This document shows positions 59,628 to 64,000 of a stretch of 64,000 nt of DNA, in pieces. Source of the DNA: Roseateles toxinivorans (lineage in GTDB: Bacteria; Pseudomonadota; Gammaproteobacteria; Burkholderiales; Burkholderiaceae_C); NCBI RefSeq assembly GCF_004362525.1, contig NZ_SNXS01000012.1, positions 1-64,000 of the forward strand, in the 5' to 3' direction. The notes under the pieces were generated by a model. The model was not told the origin of the DNA, searched no databases, and worked only from the letters and a program-made list of their open reading frames with translations. Numbering within the stretch: the stretch's first letter is position 1; each line of letters begins with the position of its first letter. A program made the position numbers and the translations under genes.

Positions 59628-60824
59628 TCAGTCCGCCAGCACCGCCGCCATCGCCACGGCAACAGCCTCCACATTGCGCGTGTTCAGACCGGCCACGCAC
59701 ATGCGGCCGGAGCGCAGCACGTAGACGCCGAACTCGGCCTTCAGGCGTTCGACCTGCTCGGGGGTCAGGCCGGTGTAGCTGAACATGCCGTGCTGGCTCA
59801 GGAAGTAGCCGAAGTCGCGGCCCGGCAGCTTGGCGCTCAAGACGCTGTGCAGGCTCTTGCGCATCGCCTTGATGCGCTCGCGCATGCCCTTGACCTCGGC
59901 CTCCCAGGCGGCGCGCAGCTCGGGCGTGCTGAGCACGCGGGCGACCAGTTGGCCGCCATGCATCGGCGGGTTCGAGTAGTTGCGGCGGATCGCCGCCTTC
60001 AGCTGGCCCATCACCAGCGCGGCCTGGGCGGCGTCGGGGCAGACCACGCTCAAGGCACCGCAGCGCTCGCCGTAGAGGCTCATGCTCTTGGAGAACGAGT
60101 TGGCGATGAAAAAGCTCAGGCCCTCGTCGGCCAGCAGGCGCACGGCGTAGGCGTCTTCCTCTATGCCATCGCCATAGCCCTGGTAAGCCAGGTCCAGGAA
60201 GGGCAGCAGCTCGCGTTCGCGCAGTACCGGCACCAGCTGCTGCCATTGCGCCGGGGTCAGGTCGACACCGGTCGGGTTGTGGCAGCAGGCGTGCAGCAGC
60301 ACGACGCTCTTCTTCGGCATCTCGCGCAGCGCGGCCAGCATTGCGTCGAAGCGCAGGCCACCGGTGGCGGGGTCGTAATAGGGGTAGTTCTTGACCTCGA
60401 TGCCGGAGCCTTCGAACACGGCGCGGTGGTTGTCCCAGGTCGGCTCGCTGACATACACGGCGCTGTCGGGGAAATAGCGCTTGATGAAATCGGCGCCGAC
60501 CTTCAGGCCACCGCTGGAGCCCACCGCCTGGATGGTGACGATGCGGCCGGCCTTCAGCGCCGGATGCTCGGCGCCGAACAGCAGATGCTGCACCGCAGTA
60601 CGGAAGTTGGCCGCGCCCTCCATCGGCAGATAGGGGCGGGCGCCGGCATCGGCCACCACGGCCAGCTCGGCCTTGCGCACCGAGTCCAGCATCGGGATGC
60701 GGCCCTCGTCATCGAAGTAGATGCCGATCGACAGATTGATCTTGTTGGCGCGCGGGTCCTTCTGAAAGGCCTCGTTGAGCGAAAGAATCGGGTCGCCTGC
60801 GTAGGCGTCAACGTGCTGGAACAT
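59628..60824 (-). CDS. tyrB: Aromatic amino acid / aspartate aminotransferase
   Basis: 398 residues, normal for the class I aminotransferases. MFQHVDAYAGDPILSLNEAF is the AspC/TyrB start; PLP lysine is Lys246 in IANSFSKSMSLYGERCGAL, with HACCHNPTGVDLTPAQW and a C-terminal RMCVAGLNTRNVEAVA containing the substrate arginine region. It transaminates tyrosine, phenylalanine or aspartate with 2-oxoglutarate. HACCHNPTG is more common in TyrB than AspC. Divergent from the DeoR regulator. Confidence 0.88.
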   Translation of the reverse strand: MFQHVDAYAGDPILSLNEAFQKDPRANKINLSIGIYFDDEGRIPMLDSVRKAELAVVADAGARPYLPMEGAANFRTAVQHLLFGAEHPALKAGRIVTIQAVGSSGGLKVGADFIKRYFPDSAVYVSEPTWDNHRAVFEGSGIEVKNYPYYDPATGGLRFDAMLAALREMPKKSVVLLHACCHNPTGVDLTPAQWQQLVPVLRERELLPFLDLAYQGYGDGIEEDAYAVRLLADEGLSFFIANSFSKSMSLYGERCGALSVVCPDAAQAALVMGQLKAAIRRNYSNPPMHGGQLVARVLSTPELRAAWEAEVKGMRERIKAMRKSLHSVLSAKLPGRDFGYFLSQHGMFSYTGLTPEQVERLKAEFGVYVLRSGRMCVAGLNTRNVEAVAVAMAAVLAD

Positions 60825-60924
60825 GGTGATGAACTCCTGAATCGGGCAGCCCGCATTATCGGGGCTGCGGCTTCGAACGCCGGCGGGGCAGTAGTGACCC
60901 GGCTTGCGTGAGCAGCCTTGCTGT

Positions 60925-60979
60925 GTTCATATGAACGTCACGAGATGGTCATTTTGAACGGGCAACATGTTCATATGAA
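60925..60979. promoter_or_regulatory. Candidate DeoR operators overlapping the deoR-like start
   Basis: GTTCATATGAAC (60925-60936) is a perfect 12-base palindrome. A near copy, GTTCATATGAAT, lies at 60969-60980; the starts are 44 bases apart, about four turns. A half-site TTGAAC occurs between (60954-60959). The second copy overlaps the proposed start codon at 60975, so the regulator likely represses itself. AT-rich in a GC-rich genome. Confidence 0.55.
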
Positions 60980-61823
60980 TGCCGCAAAGCGCTCCGACAC
61001 GACCCCAGCCGCGCTGACCGCGGCGGAGGATCGTTTGAACGCCATCCTCGGCCTGGTCGGTGAGCAAGGCTTTCAATCGATTGACATGCTGGCCGAGCGC
61101 TTCGGCGTCAGCACCCAGACGATCAGGCGCGATGTCAACGCGCTGTGCGAGCGCGGCCTGTGCCGGCGCCGACACGGCGGCGTCGATGTGCTGCCTGACG
61201 CGGCCCAGAACGTGGCCTATACCGCGCGGCGCATCCTGCACCGCGAGGCTAAGCAATCCATCGCCCGCTGCGTGGCCCAGGCCGTGCCCGAGGGCGCCTC
61301 CTTGTTCTTCGGCATCGGCACCACGCCCGAGGAATGCGCGGCGGCCCTGCAGCAGCGCCAGCAGCTCAGGGTGATGACCAACAACCTGAACGTGGTCGCG
61401 GCGCTGCGCCGCAACCCCGGCTGCGAGCTGGTGATGGCCGGCGGCCGGCTGCGCAATACCGACAACGATGTGGTGGCCGGCGAGGCGCACGAGTTCTTCT
61501 CGCGCTATGCGGCCGACATCGGCATCTACGGCGTCGGCGGCGTGGCCGAGGACGGCAGCCTGCTCGATTTCAGCCAGGACGAGGTGCGCATGCGCAGCGA
61601 GCTGGCCAAGCATTGCCGCCAGCGCTATCTGGTGCTGGACCACTCCAAGTTCGGCCGCAGCGCCACCGTGCGCGGCGGGCATATCACCGAGGCCCACCGC
61701 GTGTTCACCGACCGACCGGTGCCCGCGCCCATCGCCGCCATGCTGCTTGACGCCGGCGTGCAGCTGGTGGTGGCCTCTGCACTGACCTATCCCCCGCTTG
61801 CTCTCACTACTGGAGAACATTGA
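60975..61823 (+). CDS. DeoR family transcriptional regulator
   Basis: 282 residues from the ATG at 60975 (MNAAKRSDTTPAALTAAEDR); the ATG at 60945 is a possible start (10 codons more). Helix-turn-helix: DMLAERFGVSTQTIRRDVNA. The rest is the DeoR-C sugar-binding domain with LFFGIGTTPEECAAALQQRQ, LRVMTNNLNVVAALRRNPGC and GVGGVAEDGSLLDFSQDEVR. The stop and the ABC receptor start are one base apart, so it is in the same operon. DeoR regulators respond to phosphorylated sugars or related compounds. Confidence 0.92.
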   Translation: MNAAKRSDTTPAALTAAEDRLNAILGLVGEQGFQSIDMLAERFGVSTQTIRRDVNALCERGLCRRRHGGVDVLPDAAQNVAYTARRILHREAKQSIARCVAQAVPEGASLFFGIGTTPEECAAALQQRQQLRVMTNNLNVVAALRRNPGCELVMAGGRLRNTDNDVVAGEAHEFFSRYAADIGIYGVGGVAEDGSLLDFSQDEVRMRSELAKHCRQRYLVLDHSKFGRSATVRGGHITEAHRVFTDRPVPAPIAAMLLDAGVQLVVASALTYPPLALTTGEH

Positions 61824-61824
61824 C

Positions 61825-62847
61825 ATGTCCATGCCCAAATTCCACCGCTACGCGCTGGCCGCCGCGCTGGCCCTCACCGCCCTGGTCGGCACCGCGCCGG
61901 CCCAGGCCCAGCAACGCGCCATCTGCTACAACTGCCCGCCCGAATGGGCCGACTGGGGCTCGCAGCTGAAGACCATCAATCAGCGACTGGGCATACAGGT
62001 GCCGTCGGACAACAAGAACTCGGGCCAGGCAATTGCTGCGCTGATCGCCGAGAAGGCCAGCCCGGTGGCCGACGTCGTCTATCTGGGCGGCATCGCCGCC
62101 GACCCGGCCCGCGACGCCGGCGTGCTGACGCCCTACAAGCCCAAGGCCTGGGACAAGATCCCGGCCGGCCTGAAGGACCCCGAGGGCAACTGGTTCGCCA
62201 TCCACTCGGGCACCCTGGGCCTGTTCATCAACACCGCCGCGCTGGGCGGCAAGCCGGTGCCGCAGAGCTGGGCCGATCTGCTCAAGCCCGAATACAAGGG
62301 CATGGTCGGCTATCTGGACCCGACCTCGGCGGCCGTCGGCCAGCTGGGGGTGATGGCGGTCAATCTGGCGCTGGGCGGCACCTACGACAACCTCGAGCCG
62401 GGCATCAAGTTCTTCAAGGCCCTGGCCAAGAACCAGCCCATCGTGCCCAAGCAGACCTCGTACGCCCGCGTGATCTCGGGCGAGATCCCGATCCTGCTGG
62501 ACTACGACTTCAATGCCTACCGCGGCCAGTACACCGACAAGGCCGCCGTGCGCTTCGTGATCCCCAAGGAGGGCACGGTCGTGTTCCCCTATGTGATGGG
62601 GCTGGTCAAGGGTGGGCCGAATGCCGACAACGGCCGCAAGGTACTGGACTATGTGCTGTCCGACGAGAGCCAGACGCTTTGGGGCAATGCCTATCTGCGC
62701 CCGGTGTTCGCCGAGCATCTGTCGGCCGAGGCCAAGGCCCGCTTCCTGCCCGACGCCGACTACGCCCGCGCCAAGCCGGTGGATCTGAAGCGCCTGGCCA
62801 CGGCCCAGCCCAAGATCATCGAGCGCTACAAGAACGAAGTCCAGTAA
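61825..62847 (+). CDS. ABC transporter substrate-binding protein (extracellular family 1, AfuA/PotD-like)
   Basis: 340 residues, signal peptide ending PAQA. Mature text QQRAICYNCPPEWADWGSQL, KTINQRLGIQVPSDNKNSGQ, and IHSGTLGLFINTAALGGKPV with SWADLLKPEYKGMVGYLDP shows the family of Fe(III)- and 2-aminoethylphosphonate-type binders. The lack of typical iron tyrosine pair cannot be judged here. TGGAGAA gives the ribosome site. Works with the permease downstream and is regulated with the DeoR-like gene. Confidence 0.9.
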   Translation: MSMPKFHRYALAAALALTALVGTAPAQAQQRAICYNCPPEWADWGSQLKTINQRLGIQVPSDNKNSGQAIAALIAEKASPVADVVYLGGIAADPARDAGVLTPYKPKAWDKIPAGLKDPEGNWFAIHSGTLGLFINTAALGGKPVPQSWADLLKPEYKGMVGYLDPTSAAVGQLGVMAVNLALGGTYDNLEPGIKFFKALAKNQPIVPKQTSYARVISGEIPILLDYDFNAYRGQYTDKAAVRFVIPKEGTVVFPYVMGLVKGGPNADNGRKVLDYVLSDESQTLWGNAYLRPVFAEHLSAEAKARFLPDADYARAKPVDLKRLATAQPKIIERYKNEVQ

Positions 62848-62869
62848 GCGACTCACCGCCCCCCCGGCC

Positions 62870-63667
62870 ATGGTCCTGCTGATACTGCCCACCGCCCTGT
62901 TCTTCGGCGCCTTCTTCGTGCTGCCGATGGCACGGCTGTTCCTGGTGGGCGGCAGCGGGGCCACCGGCTGGGCGGCCTACACGGCCATACTGACCGACGC
63001 GAACTACTTCAACGCGCTGCTGGCAACGCTCGGCATCGCCTCGGCCACGACCGCGCTGACGCTCTTGATCAGCGGCATCACCGGCGTGTTCCTGCAGCGC
63101 CACAAGTTCCCCGGCAACGCGGCGCTGGTGGCGATGCTGACGCTGCCGCTGGCCTTTCCCGGCGTGGTGATCGGCTTCATGGTCATCATGCTGGCCGGCC
63201 GCCAGGGGCTGATAGGCCAGGTCACCGAATGGGCCACCGGAGAGCGCGTGGTGTTCGCCTATTCGATGCTGGGCCTGTTCATGGGCTACGTCTATTTCTC
63301 GATCCCGCGCACCATCCTCACCGTGATGGCCGCGACCGAAAAGCTGGACCCGCGGCTGGAAGAAGCCGCCCGCTCGCTGGGTGCCTCGCCCTGGCGCGTG
63401 GTTGTCGACGTGATCGTGCCGGCCCTGAAGCCGGCGCTGATCTCGGCCGGCGCGATCTGTTTTGCCACCGCCGTGGGCGCCTTCGGCACCGCCTTCACCC
63501 TGGCCACCCGCATCAATGTGCTGCCGATGGTGATCTACACCGAGTTCACGATGTCGGCCAATATCGCAATGGCCGCCGCCTTGAGCTTCACGCTGGGCGC
63601 GCTCACCTGGTTGGTTCTGGCGCTGGCGCGCACGGCGGCTGGCTCGTCTGTGGCCGCCGCCGGTTGA
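62870..63667 (+). CDS. ABC transporter permease (binding-protein-dependent)
   Basis: 265 residues with about six membrane helices: VLLILPTALFFGAFFVLPMA, and the cytosolic EAA loop EKLDPRLEEAARSLGASPWR for contact with the ATPase. The ATG at 62870 has no clear ribosome site and the frame is open before it, so the start is uncertain; translation may be coupled to the receptor gene. The second permease and the ATPase expected for this type are absent from the window; the gene is followed by a large palindromic repeat. Confidence 0.88.
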   Translation: MVLLILPTALFFGAFFVLPMARLFLVGGSGATGWAAYTAILTDANYFNALLATLGIASATTALTLLISGITGVFLQRHKFPGNAALVAMLTLPLAFPGVVIGFMVIMLAGRQGLIGQVTEWATGERVVFAYSMLGLFMGYVYFSIPRTILTVMAATEKLDPRLEEAARSLGASPWRVVVDVIVPALKPALISAGAICFATAVGAFGTAFTLATRINVLPMVIYTEFTMSANIAMAAALSFTLGALTWLVLALARTAAGSSVAAAG

Positions 63668-63733
63668 GGCTGAGATGAAATTGATCGACTCGCGACGGTG
63701 TACCGGTGCTTTGTCCCTCGACGCGATGGGGTG

Positions 63734-63842
63734 GCAGAGGAGGCGGGGGGCCGGCCACCACGGGCTGAAGCTTGGGCCGGTCCCTTCGGCCCGACCTCCA
63801 GCTTCTTTATGCCCGCCGTGGCCGGCCCCCCACCCCCTCTGC
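63734..63842. repeat. Large nested inverted repeat
   Basis: Arms of 32 bases (63734-63765 and 63811-63842) match at 28 positions when one is reverse-complemented, with a shared core GGGGGGCCGGCCAC. Inside, GAAGCT (63767-63772) pairs with AGCTTC (63800-63805), and GGGCC with GGCCC further in. A folded RNA or cruciform of about 109 bases is expected. It starts 66 bases after the permease stop. Could end transcription or be a mobile REP-like unit. Confidence 0.6.
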
Positions 63843-63999
63843 GGATACGCTGGTGACCGCCAACTCCGAGACGTACGAGAGTCTTGCGGCCTTGCGAACC
63901 TGCACACCCGCTGCAGCAGGGACGAGGGTGTGCCGGTCGCAGCGGGCATAAGGAAGCCGAAGTTCGGTCCGTTCAGGACCGGACAATGCTTCAGCCCGC
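63761..63999. repeat. Two inverted copies of a ~56-base element
   Basis: Copy 1 (63761-63816, plus) runs CGGGCTGAAGC ... GCTTCTTTATGCCCGC; copy 2 (63942-63999) is its reverse complement, GCGGGCATAAGGAAGC ... GCTTCAGCCCGC. Ends agree at 15 of 16 and about 11 of 12 positions; inner parts diverge but keep CCGGTCC and its pairing. Such elements are probably a dispersed palindromic family. Confidence 0.5.
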
Positions 64000-64000
64000 A

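Larger units (their letters stand above)
63668..64000. other. 333-base right-end stretch without a gene
   Basis: After the permease stop there is no supported open frame. It holds a nested palindrome (63734-63842) and two inverted copies of a ~56-base element (63761-63816 and 63942-63999), described separately, and unremarkable text between (63843-63941). A missing second permease or ATPase gene, if any, must lie beyond the window. Confidence 0.6.

Noticed and set aside
63668-64000. Coding region on the minus strand (frame 62816-63949)
   Set aside because: The frame runs antisense through the permease and then palindromes; composition is not protein-like.
1-64000. tRNA, rRNA, CRISPR, prophage or IS elements
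   Set aside because: No cloverleaf-like text, spaced direct repeats, integrase or transposase proteins were recognised anywhere in the window.

Overview
The window reads as ordinary chromosome of a GC-rich betaproteobacterium, most likely an aerobic Burkholderiales of the Roseateles/Paucibacter/Rubrivivax type. This is inferred from the very high GC and GC3, a Bug-type (TTT) solute receptor, CaiB-type CoA transferase, a PEP-CTERM protein, many LysR/IclR/GntR/DeoR/Lrp regulators, and the protein families themselves. No rRNA, tRNA, CRISPR array, prophage, transposase or integrase was recognised. About 62 genes are supported; nearly every base is coding, and many neighbours overlap by 4 bases (ATGA/GTGA), so operons are clear.

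Layout. 1-227: start of a TpsA/haemagglutinin-like exoprotein (minus strand, cut by the window edge). 322-6706: a carboxylic-acid catabolic locus (Bug receptor, CaiB CoA transferase, MaoC/FAS1-type hydratase, acyl-CoA ligase) divergent from an IclR regulator and a hotdog thioesterase. 6703-8787: secreted S9 peptidase. 8848-12807: a one-directional run of small accessory enzymes (nucleotidyltransferase-Nudix fusion, chloramphenicol-phosphotransferase-like kinase, three GNAT acetyltransferases, a VOC protein and a broken VOC gene). 12901-18051: a small lipoprotein, a zinc metallopeptidase, an MFS exporter divergent from a MocR regulator that lacks the PLP lysine, and YebC. 18134-23622: a periplasmic unknown, then a DUF4331 / lipoprotein / TPR / HupE-UreJ operon. 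23632-27407: DUF3616, a diguanylate cyclase and a bufferin-maturation pair (DUF2063 + DUF692).

27591-35392 and 40202-45941 are rich in cell-wall recycling: MurQ etherase, AmpG-like permease, a GHL10 glycosidase, a BadF-type sugar kinase and tandem AmiD-like amidases; then DppA receptor, LysR, D-Ala-D-Ala dipeptidase, LD-carboxypeptidase and a PBP4-type DacB. A third block (54148-57556: DadA-like dehydrogenase, serine hydrolase, second LD-carboxypeptidase) fits the same theme. Between them lie an HDAC-like deacetylase with a PatZ-type acyltransferase (35401-39024), opposite a ureohydrolase.

46254-54091: a TonB-dependent receptor with a clear terminator, and a minus-strand set of CHASE/PAS histidine kinase, PCu(A)C copper chaperone, lipoprotein cytochrome c and TPR lipoprotein. 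57681-57941 encodes a Cys-rich bufferin precursor about 30 kb from the maturation pair. The right end holds LysE/Lrp, an aromatic aminotransferase, and a DeoR regulator leading an ABC receptor and permease, followed by large palindromic repeats. The most interesting items are the split bufferin system, the PLP-dead MocR with its operator array, the DUF4331-HupE operon, a promoter-like motif shared by the bufferin and DUF4331 operons, the NTase-Nudix fusion, and the deacetylase/acetyltransferase pair.
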